A stretch of 64,000 nt of DNA from Coriaria nepalensis. Its lineage: Eukaryota; Streptophyta; Magnoliopsida; Cucurbitales; Coriariaceae. Under the pieces are notes generated by a model that saw only the letters and a list, made by a program, of their open reading frames with translations, did not search any database and was not told the DNA's origin. Numbering within the stretch: position 1 is the stretch's first letter; every line of letters starts with the position of its first letter. The position numbers and the translations under genes were made by a program. The DNA is taken from contig CP114483.1 in assembly GCA_027186245.1 (NCBI GenBank), forward strand, positions 19,364,220-19,428,219, read 5' to 3'. This document shows positions 1-11,545 of this stretch, in pieces.

Positions 1-6
1 GCATAA

Positions 7-149
7 TTGCCTTCAGTAGATCAATTGCAAGTTATGCATGAAAGTCATGTTTTAAATGCGAAAATAGAATTAGTTCGAAGTGCTTTCGAACAATTTAATG
101 ATCTAAAAAGACTGAATGATATGCTCTTTAAGGCTAAAATAATGCATTG
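7..149 (+). repeat. Subunit A of the unit (143 bp)
   Basis: A opens with TTGCCTTCAGTAGATCAATT and continues through TGCAAGTTATGCATGAAAGT. The spacing from its TTCAGTAGAT to the matching TTCAATAGAT of B is 143 bp (12 to 155). The opening ~42 bases differ from B at about seven positions and from C at about two or three. Its 3' half (around TTTAATGATCTAAAAAGACT) also aligns with B's TTTAATGACTAGAAGAGCCT. A carries most of the recurrent variation of the array: AGTCATG or AGTCGTG, TTCGAAC or TTCAAAC, GAATTAG or GAACTAG, and AGACTGAATGAT or AGAGTGAATAAT. These variants define unit types. Confidence 0.85.
73..91. repeat. 19-bp inverted repeat in subunit A
   Basis: GTTCGAA at 73-79 and TTCGAAC at 85-91 are perfect reverse complements around the 5-base spacer GTGCT. 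It recurs in every unit, but many units carry TTCAAAC in the right arm, which breaks one pair and shortens the palindrome. It could form a small hairpin or be a dyad binding site. Nothing in the sequence proves either. Confidence 0.6.
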
Positions 150-291
150 TTGTATTCAATAGATTAATTGCAGGTTATGTAAGAAAATCATTTTTGAAGG
201 GCAAAAATATAATTCGTTCGACTTCATTTATAATGATTTAATGACTAGAAGAGCCTCAATGACATGATTTTAATGCTAAGTAAATGTATAG
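150..291 (+). repeat. Subunit B of the unit (142 bp)
   Basis: B opens with TGTATTCAATAGATTAATTG, the counterpart of A's TTCAGTAGATCAATTG, and ends before the TTGCCTTCA of C. It is the most AT-rich third, about 26% G+C by hand count. It holds the single EcoRI site of most units and a short perfect inverted repeat around TTCGTTCGAA. Recurrent variants are AAATATAATT or AAACATAATT, AGAAGAGCC or AGATGAGCC, and TTTTAATGC, TTTTAACGC, TTTTCACGC or TTTTAAGGC just before the boundary with C. Confidence 0.85.
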
Positions 292-427
292 TTGCCTTCA
301 GTAGATCAACTGCAAGTTATGCACGAAAGTCATGTTTAAAAGGTGAATTTCGTCTGAAGTGATTTAGAATGATTTAATGAGTAAAAGAGATGCAATAATA
401 TGACTTTAACACTAAAAAAATGCATAG
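292..427 (+). repeat. Subunit C of the unit (136 bp)
   Basis: C opens with TTGCCTTCAGTAGATCAACT, almost the same as A. Its last 60 bases, from AATGATTTAATGA, align without gaps to the end of B with 13 mismatches. It is 6 to 7 bp shorter than A and B because of small indels after the opening box. A distinct C variant reads GTAGAGAAACTG, then CAAGATTAAAAGG, then usually TTTATTGAG. An A7 tract (CTAAAAAAATG) lies close to its 3' end. Confidence 0.85.
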
Positions 428-629
428 TTTCCTTCAGTAGATCAATTGCAAGTTATGCATGAAAGTCGTGTTTTAAATGCGAAAATAGAATTAGTTCGAA
501 GTGCTTTCGAACAATTTAATGATCTAAAAAGACTGAATGATATGCTCTTTAAGGCTAAAATAATGCATTGTTGTATTCAATAGATTAATTGCAGGTTATG
601 TAAGAAAATCATTTTTGAAGGCAAAAATA

Positions 630-640
630 TAATTCGTTCG
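630..640. other. 1-bp deletion unit
   Basis: Unit 2 reads TTTTTGAAGGCAAAAATAT where the others read TTTTTGAAGGGCAAAAATAT. This makes the unit 420 bp, with A at 428 and the next A at 848. It is the first of the twelve length changes in the array. Confidence 0.85.
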
Positions 641-644
641 AATT
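631..644. repeat. 14-bp inverted repeat in subunit B with EcoRI site
   Basis: AATTCG and CGAATT form perfect 6-base arms around TT in unit 2. The EcoRI site GAATTC overlaps the right arm at 640-645. The motif is kept in almost every unit. It is lost in unit 1 (CGACTTC) and altered where CGTTCG reads CCTTCG (near 30939, 34309, 46939, 51993 and 57889), although EcoRI is retained there. Confidence 0.6.
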
Positions 645-971
645 CATTTATAATGATTTAATGACTAGAAGAGCCTCAATGACATGATTTTAACGCTAAG
701 TAAATGTATAGTTTCCTTCAATAGATCAACTGCAAGTTATGCACGAAAGTCAAGTTCAAAAGGTGAATTTCGTCTGAAGTGATTTAGAATGATTTAATGA
801 GTAAAAGAGATGCAATAATATGACTTTAACACTAAAAAAATGCATAATTGCCTTCAGTAGATCAATTGCAAGTCATGCATGAAAGTCGTGTTTTAAATGC
901 GAAAATAGAATTAGTTCGAAGTGCTTTCAAACAATTTAATGATCTAAAAAGACTGAATGATATGCTCTTTA

Positions 972-3623
972 AGGCTAAAATAATGCATTGTTGTATTCAA
1001 TAGATTAATTGCAGGTTATGTAAGAAAATCATTTTTGAAGGGCAAAAATATAATTCGTTCGAATTCATTTATAATGATTTAATGACTAGAAGAGCCTCAA
1101 TGACATGATTTTAACGCTAAGTAAATGTATAGTTGCCTTCAATAGATCAACTGCAAGTTATGCACGAAAGTCATGTTTAAAAGGTGAATTTCGTCTGAAG
1201 TGATTTAGAATGATTTAATGAGTAAAAGAGATGCAATAATATGACTTTAACACTAAAAAAATGTGTAGTTGCCTTCAGTAGATCAATTGCAAGTCATGCA
1301 TGAAAGTCGTGTTTTAAATGCGAAAATAGAACTAGTTCGAAGTGCTTTCAAACAATTTAATGATCTGAAAAGAGTGAATAATATGCTCTTTAAGGCTAAA
1401 ATAATGCATTGTTGTATTCAATAGATTAATTGCAGGTTAAGTAAGAAAATCATTTTTGAAGGGCAAAAATATAATTCGTTCGAATTCATTTATAATGATT
1501 TAATGACTAGAAGAGCCTCAATGACATGATTTTAATGCTAAGTAAATGTATAGTTGCCTTCAGTAGATCAACTGCAAGTTATGCACGAAAGTCATGTTTA
1601 AAAGGTGAATTTCGTCTGAAGTGATTTAGAATGATTTAATGAGTAAAAGAGATGCAATAATATGACTTTAACACTAAAAAAATGCATAATTGCCTTCAGT
1701 AGATCAATTGCAAGTCATGCATGAAAGTCGTGTTTTAAATGCGAAAATAGAATTAGTTCGAAGTGCTTTCAAACAATTTAATGATCTAAAAAGATAGAAT
1801 GATATGCTGTTTAAGGCTAAAATAATGCATTGTTGTATTCAATAGATTAATTGCAGGTTATGTAAGAAAATCATTTTTGAAGGGCAAAAATATAATTCGT
1901 TCGAATTCATTTATAATGATTTAATGACTAGAAGAGCCTCAATGACATGATTTTAACGCTAAGTAAATGTATAGTTGCCTTCAATAGATCAACTGCAAGT
2001 TATGCACGAAAGTCAAGTTCAAAAGGTGAATTTCGTCTGAAGTGATTTAGAATGATTTAATGAGTAAAAGAGATGCAATAATATGACTTTAACACTAAAA
2101 AAATGCATAATTGCCTTCAGTAGATCAATTGCAAGTCATGCATGAAAGTCGTGTTTTAAATGCGAAAATAGAATTAGTTCGAAGTGCTTTCAAACAATTT
2201 AATGATCTAAAAAGACTGAATGATATGCTCTTTAAGGCTAAAATAATGCATTGTTGTATTCAATAGATTAATTGCAGGTTATGTAAGAAAATCATTTTTG
2301 AAGGGCAAAAACATAATTCGTTCGAATTCATTTATAATGATTTAATGACTAGATGAGCCTCAATGACTTGATTTTAAGGCTAAGTAAATGTATAGTTGCC
2401 TTCAGTAGATCAACTGCAAGTTATGCACGAAAGTCAAGTTCAAAAGGTGAATTTCGTCTGAAGTGATTTAGAATGATTTAATGAGTAAAAGAGATGCAAT
2501 AATATGACTTTAACACTAAAAAAATGTGTAATTGCCTTCAATAGATCAATTGCAAGTTATGCATGAAAGTCATGTTTTAAATGCGAAAATAGAATTAGTT
2601 CGAAGTGCTTTCAAACAATTTAATGATCTAAAAAGACTGAATGATATGCTCTTTCAGGCTAAAATAATGCATTGTTGTATTCAATAGATTAATTGCAGGT
2701 TATGTAAGAAAATCATTTTTGAAGGGCAAAAATATAATTCGTTCGAATTCATTTATAATGATTTAATGACTAGAAGAGCCTCAATGACATGATTTTAACG
2801 CTAAGTAAATGTATAGTTGCCTTCAATAGATCAACTGCAAGTTATGCACGAAAGTCATGTTTAAAAGGTGAATTTCGTCTGAAGTGATTTAGAATGATTT
2901 AATGAGTAAAAGAGATGCAATAATATGACTTTAACACTAAAAAAATGTGTAGTTGCCTTCAGTAGATCAATTGCAAGTCATGCATTAAAGTCGTGTTTTA
3001 AATGCGAAAATAGAACTAGTTCGAAGTGCTTTCAAACAATTTAATGATCTGAAAAGAGTGAATAATATGCTCTTTAAGGCTAAAATAATGCATTGTTGTA
3101 TTCAATAGATTAATTGCAGGTTAAGTAAGAAAATCATTTTTGAAGGGCAAAAATATAATTCGTTCGAATTCATTTATAATGATTTAATGACTAGAAGAGC
3201 CTCAATGACATGATTTTAATGCTAAGTAAATGTATAGTTGCCTTCAGTAGATCAACTGCAAGTTATGCACGAAAGTCATGTTTAAAAGGTGAATTTCGTC
3301 TGAAGTGATTTAGAATGATTTCATGAGTAAAAGAGATGCAATAATATGACTTTAACACTAAAAAAATGCATAATTGCCTTCAGTAGATCAATTGCAAGTC
3401 ATGCATGAAAGTCGTGTTTTAAATGCGAAAATAGAATTAGTTCGAAGTGCTTTCAAACAATTTAATGATCTAAAAAGATAGAATGATATGCTGTTTACGG
3501 CTAAAATAATGCATTGTTGTATTCAATAGATTAATTGCAGGTTATGTAAGAAAATCATTTTTGAAGGGCAAAAATATAATTCGTTCGAATTCATTTATAA
3601 TGATTTAATGACTAGAAGAGCCT
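972..3623 (+). repeat. 4-unit higher-order repeat (1684 bp), left end
   Basis: Sequence from about 972-1940 recurs at about 2656-3623, offset 1684 (4 x 421). Shared rare markers are GTGTAG before A (1262 and 2946), GGTTAAGTAAG (near 1436 and 3120) and AAGATAGAATG (1791 and 3475). Only a few single differences were seen, for example GCATGAAAG against GCATTAAAG and TTTAATGAG against TTTCATGAG. Similarity drops beyond about 1940 and 3624, where the downstream C variants differ. Confidence 0.75.
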
Positions 3624-4549
3624 CAATGACACGATTTTAATGCTAAGTAAATGTATAGTTGCCTTCAATAGATCACCTGCAAGTTATGCACGAAAGTCAT
3701 GTTTAAAAGGTGAATTTCGTCTGAAATGATTTAGAATGATTTAATGAGTAAAAGAGATGTAATAATATGACTTTAACACTAAAAAAATGCATAATTGCCT
3801 TCAGCAGATCAATTGCAAGTTATGCATGAAAGTCATGTTTTAAATGCGAAAATAGAATTAGTTCGAAGTGCTTTCGAACAATTTAATGATCGAAAAAGAC
3901 TGAATGATATGCTCTTTAAGGCTAAAATAATGCATTGTTGTATTCAATAGATTAATTGCAGGTTATGTAAGAAAATCATTTTTGAAGGGCAAAAATATAA
4001 TTCGTTCGAATTCATTTATAATGATTTAATGACTAGAAGAGCCTCAATGACATGATTTTAATGCTAAGTAAATGTATAGTTGCCTTCAGTAGATCAACTG
4101 CAAGTTATGCACGAAAGTCATGTTTAAAAGGTGAATTTCGTCTGAAGTGATTTAGAATGATTTAATGAGTAAAAGAGATGCAATAATATGACTTTAACAC
4201 TAAAAAAATGCATAGTTTCCTTCAGTAGATCAATTGCAAGTTATGCATGAAAGTCGTGTTTTAAATGCGAAAATAGAATTAGTTCGAAGTGCTTTCGAAC
4301 AATTTAATGATCTAAAAAGACTGAATGATATGCTCTTTAAGGCTAAAATAATGCATTGTTGTATTCAATAGATTAATTGCAGGTTATGTAAGAAAATCAT
4401 TTTTGAAGGGCAAAAACGTAATTCGTTCGAATTCATTTATAATGATTTAATGACTAGATGAGCCTCAATGACATGATTTCAAGGCTAAGTAAATGTATAG
4501 TTGCCTTCAGTAGATCAACTGCAAGTTATGCACGAAAGTCAAGTTCAAA

Positions 4550-7496
4550 AGGTGAATTTCGTCTGAAGTGATTTAGAATGATTTAATGAGTAAAAGAGAT
4601 GCAATAATATGACTTTAACACTAAAAAAATGCGTAATTGCCTTCAATAGATCAATTGCAAGTTATGCATGAAAGTCATGTTTTAAATGCGAAAATAGAAT
4701 TAGTTCGAAGTGCTTTCAAACAATTTAATGATCTAAAAAGACTGAATGATATGCTCTTTAAGGCTAAAATAATGCATTGTTGTATTCAATAGATTAATTG
4801 CAGGTTATGTAAGAAAATCATTTTTGAAGGGCAAAAACATAATTCGTTCGAATTCATTTATAATGATTTAATGACTAGATGAGCCTCAATGACATGATTT
4901 TAAGGCTAAGTAAATGTATAGTTGCCTTCAGTAGAGAAACTGCAAGTTATGCACGAAAGTCAAGATTAAAAGGTGAATTTCATCTGAAGTGATTTAGAAT
5001 GACTTATTGAGTAAAAGAGATGCAATAATATGACTTTAATACTAAAAAAATGCATAGTTTCCTTCAGTAGATCAATTGCAAGTTATGCATGAAAGTCGTG
5101 TTTTAAATGCGAAAATAGAATTAGTTCGAAGTGCTTTCAAACAATTTAATGATCTAAAAAGACTGAATGATATGCTCTTTAAGGCTAAAATAATGCATTG
5201 TTGTATTCAATAGATTAATTGCAGGTTATGTAAGAAAATCATTTTTGAAGGGCAAAAATATAATTCGTTCGAATTCATTTATAATGATTTATTGACTAGA
5301 AGAGCCTCAATGACATGATTTTAATGCTAAGTAAATGTATAGTTGCCTTCAATAGATCACCTGCAAGTTATGCACGAAAGTCATGTTTAAAAGGTGAATT
5401 TCGTCTGAAGTGATTTAGAATGATATAATGAGTAAAAGAGATGCAATAATATGACTTTAATACTAAAAAAATGCATAGTTTCCTTCAGTAGATCAATTGC
5501 AAGTTATGCATGAAAGTCGTGTTTTAAATGCGAAAATAGAATTAGTTCGAAGTGCTTTCGAACAATTTAATGATCTAAAAAGACTGAATGATATGCTCTT
5601 TAAGGCTAAAATAATGCATTGTTGTATTCAATAGATTAATTGCAGGTTATGTAAGAAAATCATTTTTGAAGGGCAAAATTATAATTCGTTCGAATTCATT
5701 TATAATGATTTAATGACTAGAAGAGCCTCAATGACATGATTTTAATGCTAAGTAAATGTATAGTTGCTTTCAATAGATCACCTGCAAGTTATGCACGAAA
5801 GTCATGTTTAAAAGGTGAATTTCGTCTGAAATGATTTAGAATGATTTAATGAGTAAAAGAGATGTAATAATATGACTTTAACACTAAAAAAATACATAAT
5901 TGCCTTCAGTAGATCAATTGCAAGTTATGCATGAAAGTCATGTTTTAAATGCGAAAATAGAATTAGTTCGAAGTGCTTTCGAACAATTTAATGATCTAAA
6001 AAGACTGAATGATATGCTCTTTAAGGCTAAAATAATGCATTGTTGTATTCAATAGATTAATTGCAGGTTATGTAAGAAAATCATTTTTGAAGGGCAAAAA
6101 CATAATTCGTTCGAATTCATTTATAATGATTTAATGACTAGATGAGCCTCAATGACATGATTTTAAGGCTAAGTAAATGTATAGTTGCCTTCAGTAGAGA
6201 AACTGCAAGTTATGCACGAAAGTCAAGATTAAAAGGTGAATTTCGTCTGAAGTGATTTAGAATGATTTATTGAGTAAAAGAGATGCAATAATATGACTTT
6301 AATACTAAAAAAATGCATAGTTTCCTTCAGTAGATCAATAGCAAGTTATGAATCAAAGTCGTGTTTTAAATGCGAAAATAGAATTGGTTCGAAGTGCTTT
6401 CAAACAATTTAATGATCTAAAAAGACTGAATGATATGCTCTTTAAGGCTAAAATAATGCATTGTTGTATTCAATAGATTAATTGCAGGTTATGTAAGAAA
6501 ATCATTTTTGAAGGGCAAAAATATAATTCGTTCGAATTCATTTATAATGCTTTAATGACTAGAAGAGCCTCAATGACATGATTTTAACGCTAAGTAAATG
6601 TATAGTTGCCTTCAATAGATCAACTGCAAGTTATGCACGAAACTCATGTTTAAAAGGTGAATTTCGTCTGAAATGATTTAGAATGATTTAATGAGTAAAA
6701 GAGGTGTAATAATATGACTTTAACACTAAAAAAATGCATAATTGCCTTCAGTAGATCAATTGCAAGTTATGCATGAAAGTCGTGTTTTAAATGCGAAAAT
6801 AGAATTAGTTCGAAGTGCTTTCGAACAATTTAATGATCTAAAAAGACTGAATGATATGCTCTTTAAGGCTAAAATAATGCATTGTTGTATTCAATAGATT
6901 AATTGCAGGTTATGTAAGAAAATCATTTTTGAAGGGCAAAAATATAATTCGTTCGAATTCATTTATAATGATTTAATGACTAGAAGAGCCTCAATGACAT
7001 GATTTTAATGCTAAGTAAATGTATAGTTGCCTTCAGTAGATCAACTGCAAGTTATGCACGAAAGTCATGTTTAAAAGGTGAATTTCGTCTGAAGTGATAT
7101 AGAATGATTTAATGAGTAAAAGAGATGCAATAATATGACTTTAATACTAAAAAAATGCATAGTTTCCTTCAGTAGATCAATTGCAAGTTATGCATGAAAG
7201 TCGTGTTTTAAATGCGAAAATAGAATTAGTTCGAAGTGCTTTCGAACAATTTAATGATCTACAAAGACTGAATGATATGCTCTTTAAGGCTAAAATAATG
7301 CATTGTTGTATTCAATAGATTAATTGCAGGTTAAGTAAGAAAATCATTTTTGAAGGGCAAAAATATAATTCGTTCGAATTCATTTATAATGATTTAATGA
7401 CTAGAAGAGCCTCAATGACATGATTTTAATGCTAAGTAAATGTATAGTTGCCTTCAGTAGATCAACTGCAAGTTATGCACGAAAGTCATGTTTAAA
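4550..7496 (+). repeat. 7-unit higher-order repeat, copy 1 (2947 bp)
   Basis: This block matches 7497-10443 at an offset of exactly 2947 (7 x 421). Markers shared in the same order include AAACATAATT, AGATGAGCC and GTAGAGAAACTG; GACTTATTGAG; GATATAATGAG; GGCAAAATTATAATTC; TTGCTTTCAATAG; AATACATAATTG; AATAGCAAGTTATGAATC; AATGCTTTAATG; GAAACTCATG; and CTACAAAGACTG. I saw no difference between the copies at any marker compared. Upstream of about 4540 they part: AAGTTCAAAAGG here against ATGTTTAAAAGG at 7488. Confidence 0.88.
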
Positions 7497-10400
7497 AGGT
7501 GAATTTCGTCTGAAGTGATTTAGAATGATTTAATGAGTAAAAGAGATGCAATAATATGACTTTAACACTAAAAAAATGCGTAATTGCCTTCAATAGATCA
7601 ATTGCAAGTTATGCATGAAAGTCATGTTTTAAATGCGAAAATAGAATTAGTTCGAAGTGCTTTCAAACAATTTAATGATCTAAAAAGACTGAATGATATG
7701 CTCTTTAAGGCTAAAATAATGCATTGTTGTATTCAATAGATTAATTGCAGGTTATGTAAGAAAATCATTTTTGAAGGGCAAAAACATAATTCGTTCGAAT
7801 TCATTTATAATGATTTAATGACTAGATGAGCCTCAATGACATGATTTTAAGGCTAAGTAAATGTATAGTTGCCTTCAGTAGAGAAACTGCAAGTTATGCA
7901 CGAAAGTCAAGATTAAAAGGTGAATTTCATCTGAAGTGATTTAGAATGACTTATTGAGTAAAAGAGATGCAATAATATGACTTTAATACTAAAAAAATGC
8001 ATAGTTTCCTTCAGTAGATCAATTGCAAGTTATGCATGAAAGTCGTGTTTTAAATGCGAAAATAGAATTAGTTCGAAGTGCTTTCAAACAATTTAATGAT
8101 CTAAAAAGACTGAATGATATGCTCTTTAAGGCTAAAATAATGCATTGTTGTATTCAATAGATTAATTGCAGGTTATGTAAGAAAATCATTTTTGAAGGGC
8201 AAAAATATAATTCGTTCGAATTCATTTATAATGATTTATTGACTAGAAGAGCCTCAATGACATGATTTTAATGCTAAGTAAATGTATAGTTGCCTTCAAT
8301 AGATCACCTGCAAGTTATGCACGAAAGTCATGTTTAAAAGGTGAATTTCGTCTGAAGTGATTTAGAATGATATAATGAGTAAAAGAGATGCAATAATATG
8401 ACTTTAATACTAAAAAAATGCATAGTTTCCTTCAGTAGATCAATTGCAAGTTATGCATGAAAGTCGTGTTTTAAATGCGAAAATAGAATTAGTTCGAAGT
8501 GCTTTCGAACAATTTAATGATCTAAAAAGACTGAATGATATGCTCTTTAAGGCTAAAATAATGCATTGTTGTATTCAATAGATTAATTGCAGGTTATGTA
8601 AGAAAATCATTTTTGAAGGGCAAAATTATAATTCGTTCGAATTCATTTATAATGATTTAATGACTAGAAGAGCCTCAATGACATGATTTTAATGCTAAGT
8701 AAATGTATAGTTGCTTTCAATAGATCACCTGCAAGTTATGCACGAAAGTCATGTTTAAAAGGTGAATTTCGTCTGAAATGATTTAGAATGATTTAATGAG
8801 TAAAAGAGATGTAATAATATGACTTTAACACTAAAAAAATACATAATTGCCTTCAGTAGATCAATTGCAAGTTATGCATGAAAGTCATGTTTTAAATGCG
8901 AAAATAGAATTAGTTCGAAGTGCTTTCGAACAATTTAATGATCTAAAAAGACTGAATGATATGCTCTTTAAGGCTAAAATAATGCATTGTTGTATTCAAT
9001 AGATTAATTGCAGGTTATGTAAGAAAATCATTTTTGAAGGGCAAAAACATAATTCGTTCGAATTCATTTATAATGATTTAATGACTAGATGAGCCTCAAT
9101 GACATGATTTTAAGGCTAAGTAAATGTATAGTTGCCTTCAGTAGAGAAACTGCAAGTTATGCACGAAAGTCAAGATTAAAAGGTGAATTTCGTCTGAAGT
9201 GATTTAGAATGATTTATTGAGTAAAAGAGATGCAATAATATGACTTTAATACTAAAAAAATGCATAGTTTCCTTCAGTAGATCAATAGCAAGTTATGAAT
9301 CAAAGTCGTGTTTTAAATGCGAAAATAGAATTGGTTCGAAGTGCTTTCAAACAATTTAATGATCTAAAAAGACTGAATGATATGCTCTTTAAGGCTAAAA
9401 TAATGCATTGTTGTATTCAATAGATTAATTGCAGGTTATGTAAGAAAATCATTTTTGAAGGGCAAAAATATAATTCGTTCGAATTCATTTATAATGCTTT
9501 AATGACTAGAAGAGCCTCAATGACATGATTTTAACGCTAAGTAAATGTATAGTTGCCTTCAATAGATCAACTGCAAGTTATGCACGAAACTCATGTTTAA
9601 AAGGTGAATTTCGTCTGAAATGATTTAGAATGATTTAATGAGTAAAAGAGGTGTAATAATATGACTTTAACACTAAAAAAATGCATAATTGCCTTCAGTA
9701 GATCAATTGCAAGTTATGCATGAAAGTCGTGTTTTAAATGCGAAAATAGAATTAGTTCGAAGTGCTTTCGAACAATTTAATGATCTAAAAAGACTGAATG
9801 ATATGCTCTTTAAGGCTAAAATAATGCATTGTTGTATTCAATAGATTAATTGCAGGTTATGTAAGAAAATCATTTTTGAAGGGCAAAAATATAATTCGTT
9901 CGAATTCATTTATAATGATTTAATGACTAGAAGAGCCTCAATGACATGATTTTAATGCTAAGTAAATGTATAGTTGCCTTCAGTAGATCAACTGCAAGTT
10001 ATGCACGAAAGTCATGTTTAAAAGGTGAATTTCGTCTGAAGTGATATAGAATGATTTAATGAGTAAAAGAGATGCAATAATATGACTTTAATACTAAAAA
10101 AATGCATAGTTTCCTTCAGTAGATCAATTGCAAGTTATGCATGAAAGTCGTGTTTTAAATGCGAAAATAGAATTAGTTCGAAGTGCTTTCGAACAATTTA
10201 ATGATCTACAAAGACTGAATGATATGCTCTTTAAGGCTAAAATAATGCATTGTTGTATTCAATAGATTAATTGCAGGTTAAGTAAGAAAATCATTTTTGA
10301 AGGGCAAAAATATAATTCGTTCGAATTCATTTATAATGATTTAATGACTAGAAGAGCCTCAATGACATGATTTTAATGCTAAGTAAATGTATAGTTGCCT

Positions 10401-10515
10401 TCAGTAGATCAACTGCAAGTTATGCACGAAAGTCATGTTTAAAAGGTGAATTTCGTCTGAAGTGATTTAGAATGATTTAATGAGTAAAAGAGATGCAATA
10501 ATATGACTTTAACAC
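7497..10515 (+). repeat. 7-unit higher-order repeat, copy 2
   Basis: This is the tandem second copy of the preceding 2947-bp block. It contains seven units with the same ordered set of private variants. Identity continues about 70 bp past one full period and stops at 10516, where AACACTAAAA becomes AACACGAAAA. The lack of visible divergence suggests a very recent duplication, or an assembly duplication. Confidence 0.88.
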
Positions 10516-11527
10516 GAAAAAAATGCATAATTGCCTTCAGTAGATCAATTGCAAGTTATGAATCAAAGTCGTGTTTTAAATGCGAAAATAGAATTAGTTC
10601 GAAGTGCTTTCAAACAATTTAATGATCTAAAAAGACTGAATGATATGCTCTTTAAGGCTAAAATAATGCATTGTTGTATTCAATAGATTAATTGCAGGTT
10701 ATGTAAGAAAATCATTTTTGAAGGGCAAAAATATAATTCGTTCGAATTCATTTATAATGATTTAATGACTAGAAGAGCCTCAATGACATGATTTTAACGC
10801 TAAGTAAATGTATAGTTGCCTTCAATAGATCAACTACAAGTTATGCACGAAAGTCAAGTTTAAAAGGTGAATTTCGTCTGAAGTGATTTAGAATGATTTA
10901 TTGAGTAAAAGAGATGCAATAATATGACTTTAATACTAAAAAAATGCATAGTTTCCTTCAGTAGATCAATTGCAAGTTATGGATGAAAGTCGTGTTTTAA
11001 ATGCGAAAATAGAATTAGTTCGAAGTGCTTTCGAACAATTTAATGATCTAAAATGACTGAATGATATGCTCTTTAAGGCTAAAATAATGCATTGTTGTAT
11101 TCAATAGATTAATTGCAGGTTATGTAAGAAAATCATTTTTGAAGGGCAAAAACATAATTCGTTCGAATTCATTTATAATGATTTAATGACTAGATTAGCC
11201 TCAATGACATGATTTTAAGGCTAAGTAAATGTATAGTTGCCTTCAGTAGAGAAACTGCAAGTTATGCACGAAAGTCAAGATTAAAAGGTGAATTTCGTCT
11301 GAAGTGATTTAGAATGATTTATTGAGTAAAAGAGATGCAATAATGTGACTTTAATACTAAAAAAATGCATAGTTTCCTTCAGTAGATCAATTGCAAGTCA
11401 TGCATGAAAGTCGTGTTTTAAATGCGAAAATAGAACTAGTTCGAAGTGCTTTCAAACAATTTAATGATCTGAAAAGAGTGAATAATATGCTCTTTAAGGC
11501 TAAAATAATGCATTGTTGTATTCAATA

Positions 11528-11545
11528 GATTAATTGCATGTAAGA
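11528..11545. other. 5-bp deletion unit
   Basis: TAATTGCATGTAAG replaces TAATTGCAGGTTATGTAAG, removing 5 bp in subunit B. The unit measures 416 bp (11373 to 11789). The deletion was not seen in any other unit, so it has not spread. Confidence 0.85.

Larger units (their letters stand above)
7..427 (+). repeat. Reference 421-bp unit (unit 1)
   Basis: This is the first complete unit, used as the coordinate reference. It runs from TTGCCTTCAG to the GCATAG just before the next unit. It divides into subunits A (7-149), B (150-291) and C (292-427), which share ancestry. It carries no EcoRI site because the usual CGAATTC in B reads CGACTTC here; nearly all other units have exactly one GAATTC. The choice of unit start is arbitrary in a circularly permuted array. 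I placed it where the A and C subunits share their most similar sequence. Confidence 0.95.

Noticed and set aside
7..291. A+B as one 285-bp subunit, with C as its deletion derivative between ATTTAATGA direct repeats
   Set aside because: The lengths fit (143 bp between the direct repeats plus 6 bp of indels), but B's opening aligns with A's opening. A trimer of ~140-bp units therefore explains the data better.
7..427. CENP-B box in the unit
   Set aside because: The nearest sequence, ATTCGTTCGAATTC, lacks the CGGG part of the core motif, and no other candidate is seen.
292..427. Hammerhead ribozyme, known from some satellites
   Set aside because: CTGAAGTGA and TTAATGAGTAAAAG look superficially similar, but the CTGATGA and GAAA core with supporting stems is not present.
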